Assembly: GCF_007830055.1 (NCBI RefSeq)
Contig: NZ_VLLE01000003.1
Span: 992,001 to 1,056,000 of the forward strand
DNA from: Lacibacter cauensis
Lineage (GTDB): Bacteria; Bacteroidota; Bacteroidia; Chitinophagales; Chitinophagaceae
Reading direction: 5' to 3'
DNA length: 64,000 nucleotides
The notes under the pieces were generated by a model. That model saw only the letters and a list, made by a program, of their open reading frames with translations, ran no database searches and had not been told where the DNA came from. Below, piece by piece: positions 43,538 through 51,905 of the stretch. Position 1 is the stretch's first letter. Each line of letters begins with the position of its first letter. The position numbers and the translations under genes are program-made.

Positions 43538-44689
43538 ATGATACAGACAGCAAAACGATTGGAGAGCATTGGTGAATATTATTTCTCTCAAAAGCTGAGA
43601 GAGATAGAGGAGTTGAATAAGCAAGGCAAGCAGATCATTAATCTTGGTATTGGAAGTCCTGATTTACCCCCGCATCCTGATGTAATTAAAGTATTGCAGG
43701 AAGAAAGTGTAAAGCCAAATGTACATGGTTACCAATCGTACAAAGGATCGATTGTGTTGCGCAAGGCCATGAGTGATTGGTACAAACGCTGGTACAACGT
43801 GGAGCTGAATGCCGATACCGAAATTCTTCCGTTGATTGGAAGTAAGGAAGGTATCATGCATATCTGTATGACGTATTTGAACGAAGGCGATGAAGTACTG
43901 GTGCCCAACCCCGGTTACCCAACATACAGAAGCGCTGTGAAATTGGCAGGTGGCATTTGCGTGGATTATGATCTAACCGAGGCAAATAATTACGCTCCTG
44001 ATTTTGCAGCATTGGAAGCAAGCGATCTTTCAAAAGTGAAGTTGCTATTTGTGAACTATCCGCAAATGCCAACAGGACAGGCAGCTGATAAAAAACTGTT
44101 TGAACAACTCGTTGCATTTGGAAAGAAAACAGGTATCCTCATCATTCATGATAATCCGTATAGTTTTATTTTGAATGACAATCCGATGAGTTTGTTGAGC
44201 GTTGATGGTGCCAAAGATTGTGTACTGGAATTAAACTCACTGAGCAAATCGAGCAATATGGCCGGCTGGAGAGTGGGCATGTTAAGCGGTGCAAAAGAAC
44301 GTATTGATGAAGTGCTGCGTTTTAAAAGCAATATGGACAGTGGTATGTTTTTGCCTTTACAATTAGCTGCAGCAAAAGCATTGAATTTGGGTAAAGATTG
44401 GTACGATAGCGTCAATGCAATTTACCGTGAACGCAGAGAGAAAGTATTTGAATTACTCGATCTGTTGAACTGTAACTATTCAAAGGAACAAGTGGGCATG
44501 TTTGTGTGGGCAAAGATTCCTGCGAACTATAAAACAGGTTACGAAGTGAGTGATGAAGTGTTGTACGGTAGTAATGTATTTATTACACCGGGCGGTATTT
44601 TTGGTAATGCGGGTGATGGATATATCCGCATCAGCTTGTGTGCACCGGTTGAACGGTTTGAAGAAGCAATCAGCAGAATTAAAAAATGA
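43538..44689 (+). CDS. PLP-dependent aminotransferase, probably aromatic/prephenate
   Basis: 383 residues from the ATG at 43538, one base after the pheA stop; a longer frame overlaps pheA. Fold-type I class I/II aminotransferase: NLGIGSPDLPPHP, LIIHDNPYSFI and the PLP lysine in ELNSLSKSSNMAGWRVGM. Being placed between pheA and tyrA, it most likely transaminates phenylpyruvate, 4-hydroxyphenylpyruvate or prephenate. The substrate is inferred from the neighbourhood only. Confidence 0.85.
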   Translation: MIQTAKRLESIGEYYFSQKLREIEELNKQGKQIINLGIGSPDLPPHPDVIKVLQEESVKPNVHGYQSYKGSIVLRKAMSDWYKRWYNVELNADTEILPLIGSKEGIMHICMTYLNEGDEVLVPNPGYPTYRSAVKLAGGICVDYDLTEANNYAPDFAALEASDLSKVKLLFVNYPQMPTGQAADKKLFEQLVAFGKKTGILIIHDNPYSFILNDNPMSLLSVDGAKDCVLELNSLSKSSNMAGWRVGMLSGAKERIDEVLRFKSNMDSGMFLPLQLAAAKALNLGKDWYDSVNAIYRERREKVFELLDLLNCNYSKEQVGMFVWAKIPANYKTGYEVSDEVLYGSNVFITPGGIFGNAGDGYIRISLCAPVERFEEAISRIKK

Positions 44690-44706
44690 TAATTGAATAA
44701 TTGATC

Positions 44707-45555
44707 ATGGAACGTAAACGTATTGCAATCATTGGAGTGGGTTTAATTGGTGGTTCACTCGCCATTCGTCTGCATGAGAAAAAAATCTCATCACGATTGA
44801 TTGGTGTGGATGCCAGCAAAGAAAACGAAGCAAAGGCACTGGAGCTGGAACTGGTAGATGAAATTTTGCCATTGGATGAAGCGATTGCACAAAGCGATGT
44901 AATTGTGTTGGCTTTCCCGGTTGATAAAATGGTGAGCCTGTTGCCATCGATCCTTGATAAAATTGAAAATCAAATTGTAATTGATCTTGGTTCAACCAAA
45001 TCGCAATTGACAGAAGCAGTTGGCAATCATCCAAAACGTGGACGATATGTTGCAACGCACCCGATGTGGGGTACGGAATATAGCGGTCCGGCTGCAGCAG
45101 TACGGAACGCTTATGAAAATAAAGCAGTAATCATTTGTGATGAAGGTGACAGCGACCTGGATGCGTTGGAATGGACCAAAGCGATGTATAAGAAAATTGG
45201 CATGCACCTGTTGAACATGGAAGCGAAAGCACATGATCTGCATGCGGCGTATGTGAGTCATATTTCACACATCACTTCCTTTGCATTAGCAAATACGGTA
45301 TTGCAAAAAGAGAAAGAAGACAATGCCATTTTTGAAATGGCGAGTGCAGGTTTTGAAAGCACGGTGCGTTTGGCAAAGAGTAATCCTGCTATGTGGGTGC
45401 CCATCTTTATCCAGAACAAAGAAAATGTGCTGGATGTATTGAACGAGCACATTGAACAGCTGAAAAAATTCAGAGATAAAATTGAAGAGAGTAACGAACA
45501 GGAGTTGAGAGGGTTGATTGAACATGCAAACAATATCAAACGCATTATTAAATGA
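44707..45555 (+). CDS. tyrA: prephenate dehydrogenase
   Basis: 282 residues from the ATG at 44707 (a TTG at 44701 is in frame). NAD-binding motif IAIIGVGLIGGSLAIRL, then DLGSTKSQ and THPMWGTEYSGP, where the histidine belongs to the conserved substrate site, and a helical C-terminal dimerisation domain (HISHITSFALAN). It oxidatively decarboxylates prephenate to 4-hydroxyphenylpyruvate for tyrosine. No ACT domain is attached, so feedback control by tyrosine is not obvious at the protein; the attenuator may supply it. Overlaps the next gene by 4 bp (ATGA). Confidence 0.93.
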   Translation: MERKRIAIIGVGLIGGSLAIRLHEKKISSRLIGVDASKENEAKALELELVDEILPLDEAIAQSDVIVLAFPVDKMVSLLPSILDKIENQIVIDLGSTKSQLTEAVGNHPKRGRYVATHPMWGTEYSGPAAAVRNAYENKAVIICDEGDSDLDALEWTKAMYKKIGMHLLNMEAKAHDLHAAYVSHISHITSFALANTVLQKEKEDNAIFEMASAGFESTVRLAKSNPAMWVPIFIQNKENVLDVLNEHIEQLKKFRDKIEESNEQELRGLIEHANNIKRIIK

Positions 45556-45998
45556 TCTTTCGTGAAGCGACCATACAGGATATTCATCAAATGCAGATTG
45601 TACGCAATGCTGTAAAGGAAAACACATTGAGTGATCCTGCATTGGTAAGCGATTCTGATGTGGAAGCATATATTACGAAACGTGGAAAAGGATGGGTGTG
45701 CACCATCGGTGATGCAGTTGTTGGATTTGCGATTGCTGATTTAGTGGATCACAATATCTGGGCTTTGTTTGTGAATCCTGATGTGGAGGCAAGAGGCATC
45801 GGTAAACAATTACACGACCTGATGATGAACTGGTACTTTGAACAGACAAATGAAGCGGTTTGGTTGAGTACAAGTCCGGGAACAAGAGCAGAAACATTTT
45901 ATCGCAAGCAGGGATGGATTGAAACGGGTTTGCATGGAAAAGGAGAGATCAAATTTGAAATGACGGAAGAAAGATTTAGAGAGATGAATGATGAGTGA
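45552..45998 (+). CDS. GNAT-family acetyltransferase
   Basis: 148 residues. The acetyl-CoA binding motif A is WALFVNPDVEARGIGKQLHDLMMNW (Q/RxxGxG/A type) and a final strand FYRKQGWIETG follows, as in GNAT proteins. It shares the ATGA overlap with tyrA and so is translated with the aromatic operon, but there is no known role for it in that pathway. Substrate unknown. Confidence 0.85.
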   Translation: MIFREATIQDIHQMQIVRNAVKENTLSDPALVSDSDVEAYITKRGKGWVCTIGDAVVGFAIADLVDHNIWALFVNPDVEARGIGKQLHDLMMNWYFEQTNEAVWLSTSPGTRAETFYRKQGWIETGLHGKGEIKFEMTEERFREMNDE

Positions 45999-46012
45999 GC
46001 AAGAGTGTTCAT

Positions 46013-46028
46013 CCCCTCCTTGGAGGGG
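46013..46028. repeat. C/G palindrome in the tyrA-aroF gap
   Basis: CCCCTCC, loop TT, GGAGGGG: a perfect 7-bp stem. Related in style to the palindromes around pheA. Confidence 0.5.
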
Positions 46029-46102
46029 TGGCAGAAAGTAAAACATGAAGAGTGATTGAAAGGGGTGGGTTTGTATAATAGAATTAAGAACGCTGAAGTG
46101 AG

Positions 46103-46125
46103 CGAATCATTCACTGGATGATTCG
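46103..46125. other. 8-bp hairpin upstream of the DAHP synthase gene
   Basis: CGAATCAT, 7-nt loop, ATGATTCG. No T-run follows. It lies in a 195-bp gap inside the aromatic gene cluster and may mark an RNA processing site or a second promoter region; no leader peptide is visible here. Confidence 0.4.
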
Positions 46126-46193
46126 AAGACAACAGCAGCCAAATAGCAGAACAAGTGTTCGCAACATAAAACTTAACTTTACAACCAATAACA

Positions 46194-47282
46194 ATGCAAA
46201 CATTAGAAGCAAACATGAAAGAAAAAGTGCAGGCAGCATGGAATAAACGTCCGCTGGTGATCAGTGGTCCTTGCAGTGCCGAAACAGAAGAGCAACTGGT
46301 TGCCACAGCGCAACAGTTAGCCGCAACAGGTAAAGTAGATATTCTGCGTGCAGGTATCTGGAAACCTCGTACCAAACCCGGTATGTTCGAAGGGATTGGC
46401 GCAAAAGGTTTACCCTGGTTACAAAAAGCAAAACAGTTAACAGGCTTACCAACCGCAGCAGAAGTAGCAACTGCTAAACAAGTAGAAGATGCGTTGACGT
46501 TTGATGTTGATGTATTATGGATCGGTGCACGTACAACGGTGAACCCTTTTAGCGTACAGGAAGTAGCTGATGCGTTACGTGGTGTGGATGTGCCTGTGTT
46601 GATCAAAAACCCGATCAATCCTGATTTGGAGTTGTGGAGTGGTGCAGTAGAGCGTGTTGCACGTGCAGGTATTAAACAAATTGGTTTGATCCATCGTGGT
46701 TTTTCCTCGTATGGTAATACCGAATACCGCAATGCACCGATGTGGCATTTAGCGATTGAAATGAAACGTCGCAATCCTGAGATGATGATCATTAATGATC
46801 CTTCGCATATTTGCGGACGCAGAGATATTTTGCAGGAAACTGCACAACGTGCAATTGATCTCGACTTTGATGGTGTGATGATCGAAAGTCATATTGATCC
46901 AGACAATGCATGGAGCGATGCGAAACAACAGGTTACTCCTGAGCGTTTGGGTGAAATGATCGGTAACATCATCTGGCGTAAAGAAGATGTGGCATCGGAA
47001 GAATATCATGCTGCATTGGAAAAATTGCGTCAGCAGATCAATCATTTGGACGACGAGTTGATGCAGATCATTGGTCAGCGTATGAAAATTGCTGAAAGCA
47101 TTGGTCAGTACAAAAAAGATAACAATATCACCATCTTGCAAACAAACCGCTGGAACGAAATTCTGGAGCGTGCTTACAGAGAAGGCGAACGTAAAGGTTT
47201 GAGCAAAGAGTTTATCACCAAGTATTTTGATGCGGTGCACATGGAAAGCATTAACCATCAGAAGAAGGTGTTGGATTCGTAA
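46194..47282 (+). CDS. DAHP synthase fused to chorismate mutase
   Basis: 362 residues. Residues 1-260 are a type I-beta/KDO8P-like DAHP synthase (LVISGPCSAETEEQL, AGIWKPRTKPGMFEGIG, NDPSHICGRRD). The last 90 residues are an AroQ-type chorismate mutase (LEKLRQQINHLDDELMQIIGQRMKIAESIGQYKK). It therefore performs the first committed step of the shikimate pathway and the branch step to prephenate. Such fusions are known in Bacteroidota and usually allow feedback control by prephenate or chorismate. First gene after a 195-bp gap, so it may have its own promoter. Confidence 0.93.
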   Translation: MQTLEANMKEKVQAAWNKRPLVISGPCSAETEEQLVATAQQLAATGKVDILRAGIWKPRTKPGMFEGIGAKGLPWLQKAKQLTGLPTAAEVATAKQVEDALTFDVDVLWIGARTTVNPFSVQEVADALRGVDVPVLIKNPINPDLELWSGAVERVARAGIKQIGLIHRGFSSYGNTEYRNAPMWHLAIEMKRRNPEMMIINDPSHICGRRDILQETAQRAIDLDFDGVMIESHIDPDNAWSDAKQQVTPERLGEMIGNIIWRKEDVASEEYHAALEKLRQQINHLDDELMQIIGQRMKIAESIGQYKKDNNITILQTNRWNEILERAYREGERKGLSKEFITKYFDAVHMESINHQKKVLDS

Positions 47283-47363
47283 GTGGTGAATGATGAGTTG
47301 TGAGTGGGCTGCAGTAATGCTATGTTGCTGCAGTTGCGTCGCACACTTGTACGTTTTATTCAA

Positions 47364-47383
47364 TCCTGAGCGAAGTCGAAGGA
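47364..47383 (-). repeat. 12-nt-loop hairpin repeat, copy F
   Basis: Arms TCCT / AGGA around GAGCGAAGTCGA, one base from the core in copies A-C. Confidence 0.65.
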
Positions 47384-47397
47384 CAGTTCATCTTTTT

Positions 47398-47422
47398 TCT
47401 TTGTGCCTTAGTGCCTTTGTGG
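47398..47422. repeat. CTTTGTGCC-type dispersed repeat
   Basis: The stretch TCTTTGTGCCTTAGTGCC continuing with TTTGTGGC just before aroB is a widespread intergenic repeat form in bacteria. A related fragment (ACCACAGAG plus an A-rich stretch) occurs near 30169 in the other orientation. It may be carrying a transcription start for aroB. Confidence 0.45.
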
Positions 47423-47432
47423 CAATCATATT

Positions 47433-48458
47433 ATGGTAAAACAGACCTACCAATTTTCTACCGCATCGGTTGATTATTATTTCAACGGCAGTATGGAGCA
47501 ACTGTCTGCAATTGCAGATAGCCACAGCACTGTGCTCATTACCGATGAAAATGTTTTTGCTGCACACCCTGCAAAATTCAATGGCTGGAAAACCATTGTA
47601 ATGAAAGCAGGTGAGGCGCATAAAATACAAGCAACAGTTGATGATGTTATTCGGCAGTTGATCGAATTGGGTGCCGATCGTAAATCAACACTTGTGGGTG
47701 TTGGTGGTGGTGTGGTAACCGATATGGTTGGCTACATTGCTGCGGTGTACATGCGTGGTATTGCCTGCGGCTTTATTCCTACAACTATTCTTGCCATGGT
47801 TGATGCAAGCATTGGTGGTAAGAATGGAATTGATGTAGGAGTTTACAAGAACATGGTGGGTACTATCCGTCAGCCTTCGTTTTTATTGTATGATGTTTCG
47901 TTGCTGGAATCGTTGCCCTTAAAAGAATGGGAAAACGGTTTTGCAGAAGTCATTAAGCATGCTGCTATTAAAGATGCAGCGATGTTTGATGAGCTGGAGC
48001 AACATTCAATCGTATACTACCAGAGCAACAAAGAAGCATTGCAGCAGTTAATTGAACGTAACTGTTTAATTAAAACCAAAGTGGTGCAGGAAGATGAGTT
48101 TGAAAAAGCTGATCGCAAGTTGTTGAATCTTGGACATACGCTTGGACATGCAATTGAGAATAAATATTTGCTGATGCATGGTCATGCAGTAACAATCGGA
48201 ATGATTGCAGCAGCAAAAATTTCGGAAACGATCAACAATTTTTCTTCTGCCGAAACGCAACGCCTCACCAGGCTTATTGAACAATACGGACTCACTTCTT
48301 CTTTTTTGTTTGATAAGGCAGAAGCTTTTGAAACATTGAAGAAAGACAAAAAGAAAGCACAGGATGTAATGCAATATGTTGTGCTCAATAAAATAGGCGA
48401 AGCCAAAGTGATGAATATTCCTTTGGTGCAGCTGAAAGAATTAATTGAAAATTTATAA
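47433..48458 (+). CDS. aroB: 3-dehydroquinate synthase
   Basis: 341 residues. NAD-binding and metal-site segments are in place: GVGGGVVTDMVGYIAAVYMRGI, DASIGGKNGIDV, NGFAEVIKHA, and the zinc ligands in NLGHTLGHAIE and HGHAVTIGM. It cyclises DAHP to 3-dehydroquinate, second step of the shikimate pathway. Follows the DAHP synthase by about 150 bp containing two repeats. Confidence 0.95.
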   Translation: MVKQTYQFSTASVDYYFNGSMEQLSAIADSHSTVLITDENVFAAHPAKFNGWKTIVMKAGEAHKIQATVDDVIRQLIELGADRKSTLVGVGGGVVTDMVGYIAAVYMRGIACGFIPTTILAMVDASIGGKNGIDVGVYKNMVGTIRQPSFLLYDVSLLESLPLKEWENGFAEVIKHAAIKDAAMFDELEQHSIVYYQSNKEALQQLIERNCLIKTKVVQEDEFEKADRKLLNLGHTLGHAIENKYLLMHGHAVTIGMIAAAKISETINNFSSAETQRLTRLIEQYGLTSSFLFDKAEAFETLKKDKKKAQDVMQYVVLNKIGEAKVMNIPLVQLKELIENL

Positions 48459-48504
48459 GTAAAGACGGCGCATCATTTTTAAAGTGATTCGCTGCACTTG
48501 AATC

Positions 48505-49791
48505 ATGAAGGTTACAATACATCCATCAACTATTACGGGAACCATTCAGTCGAACGCATCAAAAAGTTCGATGCAGCGTGCATGCGCTGCTGCATTGGTG
48601 GCGAAAGGAAAAAGTATCATTAAAAATCCAGGTCATAGTAACGATGATAAAGCAGCGATGGATATTACCCAACGCCTGGGTGGTACTGTTGCCAACAATG
48701 GGAATGAACTCATTATTGAAAGCAATGGTGTGCAACCCGTAAGCAGCGAGATCAATTGCGGCGAAAGTGGATTAAGCATCCGCATGTTTACACCACTGGT
48801 GGCATTGAGCAATCATGCACTAACGGTGAACGGCAGCGGCAGTTTGGTGACAAGGCCAATGGATTTCTTTGATGAGATATTGCCACAGCTGGGTGTGCAG
48901 GTGAAAAGTAATGAAGGTAAGTTGCCGTTGAATATCCAAGGGCCGATCGTTCCGGAAAATATTACCATTGATGGTTCACTCAGCTCACAGTTCTTAACGG
49001 GCTTGTTGCTGGCGTATGCAGCCAGCAATGCAAGTGATGTTTCGATCACTGTGACCAATCTTAAAAGCAAACCATACATCGATCTTACGCTCGATGTAAT
49101 GAAACAGTTTGGTTTGAAAGTGCCGGAGAATAAAAATTACGAATCGTTTTATTTTGCTCCGTCCACTCACGACTCACTCCCGATAGCTATCGGGATCACG
49201 ACTCACCACTACACCGTAGAAGGCGATTGGAGTGGTGCTGCTTTCTTACTTGTTGCAGGTGCAATTGCCGGAAACATTGTCGTGAAAGGATTGGATGTGT
49301 TTTCTCCACAGGCCGACAAAGCCGTGTTACAGGCGTTGATGGATTGCGGTTGCATTATTTCTATTCAGCCCGAACAGATTGAAATTGGTCCGGCACCATT
49401 AAAGCCTTTCCATTTTAATGCAACCGAATGTCCCGATCTGTTTCCGCCGTTGGTTGCTTTGGCATCTTACTGCAAAGGCAAATCGGTGATTGAAGGCACC
49501 ACACGTTTAACACATAAAGAAAGTAACCGTGCATTAACACTGCAGGAAGAATTTGCAAAGCTGGGTGTAACAATTGAGTTGCAGGATGATCTCATGATCG
49601 TTCATGGCGGCGGCAGATTAAAAGGTGCTACTGTGCATTCCCGTCACGATCATCGTATTGCAATGGCTTGTGCAGTTGCTGGTTTAAAAGCTGCAGGTGA
49701 TGTAATAATTGAAGAAGCAGAAGCAATCAATAAATCGTATCCTGATTTTTATGAGCATCTTAAGTTATTAAAAGCTTCCGTATCTTACTGA
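48505..49791 (+). CDS. aroA: 3-phosphoshikimate 1-carboxyvinyltransferase (EPSP synthase)
   Basis: 428 residues. SNASKSSMQRACAAALVAKGKS, GESGLSIRMFTPL, TIDGSLSSQFLTGLL and VHSRHDHRIAMACAVAGL are the family signatures with the phosphate-binding lysine and the catalytic residues near LDVMKQFG. At residues 218-234 a stretch THDSLPIAIGITTHH interrupts the region just before YTVEGDWSGAA; it is encoded by a palindrome flanked by a direct repeat and looks like an in-frame insertion. The enzyme should still be active, because the active-site motifs are intact. Confidence 0.94.
   Translation: MKVTIHPSTITGTIQSNASKSSMQRACAAALVAKGKSIIKNPGHSNDDKAAMDITQRLGGTVANNGNELIIESNGVQPVSSEINCGESGLSIRMFTPLVALSNHALTVNGSGSLVTRPMDFFDEILPQLGVQVKSNEGKLPLNIQGPIVPENITIDGSLSSQFLTGLLLAYAASNASDVSITVTNLKSKPYIDLTLDVMKQFGLKVPENKNYESFYFAPSTHDSLPIAIGITTHHYTVEGDWSGAAFLLVAGAIAGNIVVKGLDVFSPQADKAVLQALMDCGCIISIQPEQIEIGPAPLKPFHFNATECPDLFPPLVALASYCKGKSVIEGTTRLTHKESNRALTLQEEFAKLGVTIELQDDLMIVHGGGRLKGATVHSRHDHRIAMACAVAGLKAAGDVIIEEAEAINKSYPDFYEHLKLLKASVSY
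49165..49210. repeat. 18-bp palindrome with flanking direct repeats inside aroA
   Basis: TCCCGATAGCTATCGGGA at 49178-49195 is a perfect palindrome. It is bordered by CTCACGACTCAC at 49166-49177 and ATCACGACTCAC at 49195-49206. The element keeps the aroA frame open. Confidence 0.75.
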
Positions 49792-49810
49792 TTCAATAAA
49801 TCAGTAGCAG

Positions 49811-50146
49811 TTGAAGTTAGTTCGGTTTTTATTTAAAGGGTTTAATATACCTATTGTTGTAAGCACAACAGTTTTATTATTTCCTTTTTTTGTCTGGACT
49901 TTGTTAGTTGCTGTTGGTTCTAAAAACAGCCCAGTATTAAGCAGTTCTGAGATTTTCTTAAGAAAAGTATTTGACTTGTTTCTTTCTGGGTTACTTTATT
50001 TTTTTTGGCAGTTTGAAGTAGGTGGTTTTTTCGAAATGTTTATGAATTTCTGGCTACCTATATTTATTTGTTCTTTTGTGAGTGCCCTTATCTTAGATAG
50101 AATTGTTTATTTAATAATACTTTTAATTAAGAAAGTTCGACCATAA
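49811..50146 (+). CDS. small membrane protein inside the shikimate cluster, unknown
   Basis: About 111 residues from a TTG start at 49811, directly between aroA and aroC (19 bp and 5 bp gaps). Three hydrophobic stretches are visible: VVSTTVLLFPFFVWTLLVAV, VFDLFLSGLLYFFWQF and FWLPIFICSFVSALIL. The base composition is clearly more A+T rich than its neighbours, suggesting later arrival in the cluster. I recognise no family. A real protein is likely because the frame fills the gap, but the start is uncertain. Confidence 0.5.
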   Translation: MKLVRFLFKGFNIPIVVSTTVLLFPFFVWTLLVAVGSKNSPVLSSSEIFLRKVFDLFLSGLLYFFWQFEVGGFFEMFMNFWLPIFICSFVSALILDRIVYLIILLIKKVRP

Positions 50147-50151
50147 TTTTT

Positions 50152-51147
50152 ATGAACTCATTTGGTAAATTATTTCGTGTATCCATCTTTGGCGAATCGC
50201 ATGGCGAAAGTGTAGGTATTGTGGTTGATGGTTGTCCGGCAGGATTGGCTTTAACAGCCGATGATCTCTTGCCCGATCTCGAACGAAGAAAAGGCGGCAA
50301 ACAAAAAGGAACAACGCCCCGCCAGGAAGCGGATTATCCGTTTTTCAAAAGCGGAACCTTTAATGATAAAACTACCGGTTTCCCGATTGCGATTTTCTTT
50401 GAAAATAATAATACCCGTAGCGAAGATTATGCAAAGCAACGCAGCATTCCACGCCCGGGTCATGCCGATTGGGTAGCGCATCAAAAGTTTGGTGGTCATG
50501 AAGATTACCGTGGTGGCGGGCATTTCAGTGCACGACTTACAACAGGTTTAGTGGCAGCAGGCGCCATTGCAAAAAAGCTGATGCCTGGTATTACAATTCA
50601 TGCTGAGGTAACAGAAATAGGTGGTGAAAAAGATTTAGAAAAAGGATTGCAGAATGCTATTGATGCAAAAGATTCTGTTGGTGGTTTGGTTGAATGCAGA
50701 GTGACAGGTTTACCTGTTGGTTTGGGTGAACCTTATTTTGATTCTGTAGAATCAGTATTGGCGCAGATGATGTTTGCTATACCTGCGGTACGTGGTGTGG
50801 AATTCGGAACAGGTTTCGCTGCGGCAAAAATGTTCGGCAGCGAACACAACGATGCGATTGAAGATATGAGTGGTAAAACAAGAACCAACCATGCAGGTGG
50901 CGTAGTAGGCGGCATCAGCAATGGAAATGAACTGCTGTTTCGTTTGGCCATCAAACCAACTTCTTCTACGCCTAAAGAACAAAACAGTTTGAACTGGGAT
51001 ACAGCGCAGACAGAAAATTTTTCTATTAAAGGTCGTCACGATCTTTGTGTTGCGTTGCGTGCCCCTGTAATTGTTGAAGCTGCAACAGCGATTGTATTAG
51101 CCGATCTCATGTTGCAGGAGCAACGGATCAAACGAATCGTCTCTTAA
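50152..51147 (+). CDS. aroC: chorismate synthase
   Basis: 331 residues, slightly shorter than the usual 350-390. SIFGESHGESVGIVVDGCPAG, GHADWVAHQKFGGHEDYRGGGHFSARLT and NHAGGVVGGISNG are the FMN and substrate binding signatures. It makes chorismate from EPSP. Last gene of the aromatic cluster, ending 9 bp before a VOC gene that may still be in the same transcript. Confidence 0.95.
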   Translation: MNSFGKLFRVSIFGESHGESVGIVVDGCPAGLALTADDLLPDLERRKGGKQKGTTPRQEADYPFFKSGTFNDKTTGFPIAIFFENNNTRSEDYAKQRSIPRPGHADWVAHQKFGGHEDYRGGGHFSARLTTGLVAAGAIAKKLMPGITIHAEVTEIGGEKDLEKGLQNAIDAKDSVGGLVECRVTGLPVGLGEPYFDSVESVLAQMMFAIPAVRGVEFGTGFAAAKMFGSEHNDAIEDMSGKTRTNHAGGVVGGISNGNELLFRLAIKPTSSTPKEQNSLNWDTAQTENFSIKGRHDLCVALRAPVIVEAATAIVLADLMLQEQRIKRIVS

Positions 51148-51156
51148 CTTTATATC

Positions 51157-51600
51157 ATGTTTCAAAAAATATCGATTGCTTTTTTTGCCTTGCTTCTTAC
51201 CGGCTCCGCTTTTGCACAAACCGATGCAAAAATTGAAGTGGTGAAACATAATCATGTAGCCCTGCATGTAAAAGATATTGCAGCGAGTACAAAATTTTAT
51301 AGAGACGTTATGGGTTTAGAACCTGTTGCTGTGCCTGATTCTTTAAAAGCTATCCGTTCGTGGTTCAAGTTGGGAGCAGATCAACAGATTCATTTACTGG
51401 CCGGAAGAGATTTTGAAGTAAAGAACGATCGCAATGGCAGTCACTTTGCGTTGTTTGTTACATCCATTGCTGCTGTTGAAAAATATTTAACGCAACACAA
51501 GATGAGCTTTCACAAGCAGGTTCGTTTTGATGGTGCAGTACAGATTTATGTTGCCGATCCTGATGGTTACCTTATTGAACTGAACGAAGTAAAACGTTAA
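51157..51600 (+). CDS. secreted VOC (glyoxalase-like) family protein
   Basis: 147 residues. Signal peptide (MFQKISIAFFALLLTGSAFAQ), then one VOC module (VVKHNHVALHVKDIAASTKFYRDVMGLEPV to YVADPDGYLIELNEVKR) with the metal-type His and terminal Glu. Export of a glyoxalase-fold protein is unusual but seen in Bacteroidota. Substrate unknown. Probably follows aroC in the same operon. Confidence 0.78.
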   Translation: MFQKISIAFFALLLTGSAFAQTDAKIEVVKHNHVALHVKDIAASTKFYRDVMGLEPVAVPDSLKAIRSWFKLGADQQIHLLAGRDFEVKNDRNGSHFALFVTSIAAVEKYLTQHKMSFHKQVRFDGAVQIYVADPDGYLIELNEVKR

Positions 51601-51602
51601 CG

Positions 51603-51905
51603 ATGCCTATTATTTATCATGTTACTACAGCTGCCGAATGGAATGCGGCAAAGCAAGTTGGTGCTTACGAATCTCCCTCTTTAAAAGCCGAAGGTTTTAT
51701 CCATTGTTCACAAGAAAACCAGGTGGCAGGTGTGCTTGAACGTTATTTTGCAGGCAAAACTAATCTTGTAAAACTGGTGATCGATACCGATAAGTTGACG
51801 AGTCGTTTTGTATTCGAATGGAGTCCATCAACAGAAGATACTTTTCCGCATGTGTACGGAATGATCAATATAGATGCGGTGGTAGATGTGGTTGAACTTA
51901 ATTAG
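51603..51905 (+). CDS. DUF952 family protein
   Basis: 100 residues. IYHVTTAAEWNAAKQVGAYESPSLKAEGFIHCSQENQV is the DUF952 signature, and the protein ends VYGMINIDAVVDVVEL as family members do. Function unknown; the fold is thought to relate to ADP-ribosyltransferase-like proteins. It overlaps the convergent dipeptidase gene by 8 bp at the 3' ends, without a terminator between. Confidence 0.82.
   Translation: MPIIYHVTTAAEWNAAKQVGAYESPSLKAEGFIHCSQENQVAGVLERYFAGKTNLVKLVIDTDKLTSRFVFEWSPSTEDTFPHVYGMINIDAVVDVVELN

Noticed and set aside
45999-46193. Search for a second attenuator before the DAHP synthase gene
   Set aside because: A hairpin is present, but the only nearby short ORF has four codons and no aromatic run, and there is no T-run.
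45899-46792. 297-codon minus-strand ORF over the DAHP synthase gene
   Set aside because: Lies opposite a clear DAHP synthase frame and shows no domain or signal.
49165-49210. Possible frameshift or pseudogene in aroA
   Set aside because: The inserted sequence keeps the frame and all active-site motifs, so the gene is likely functional.
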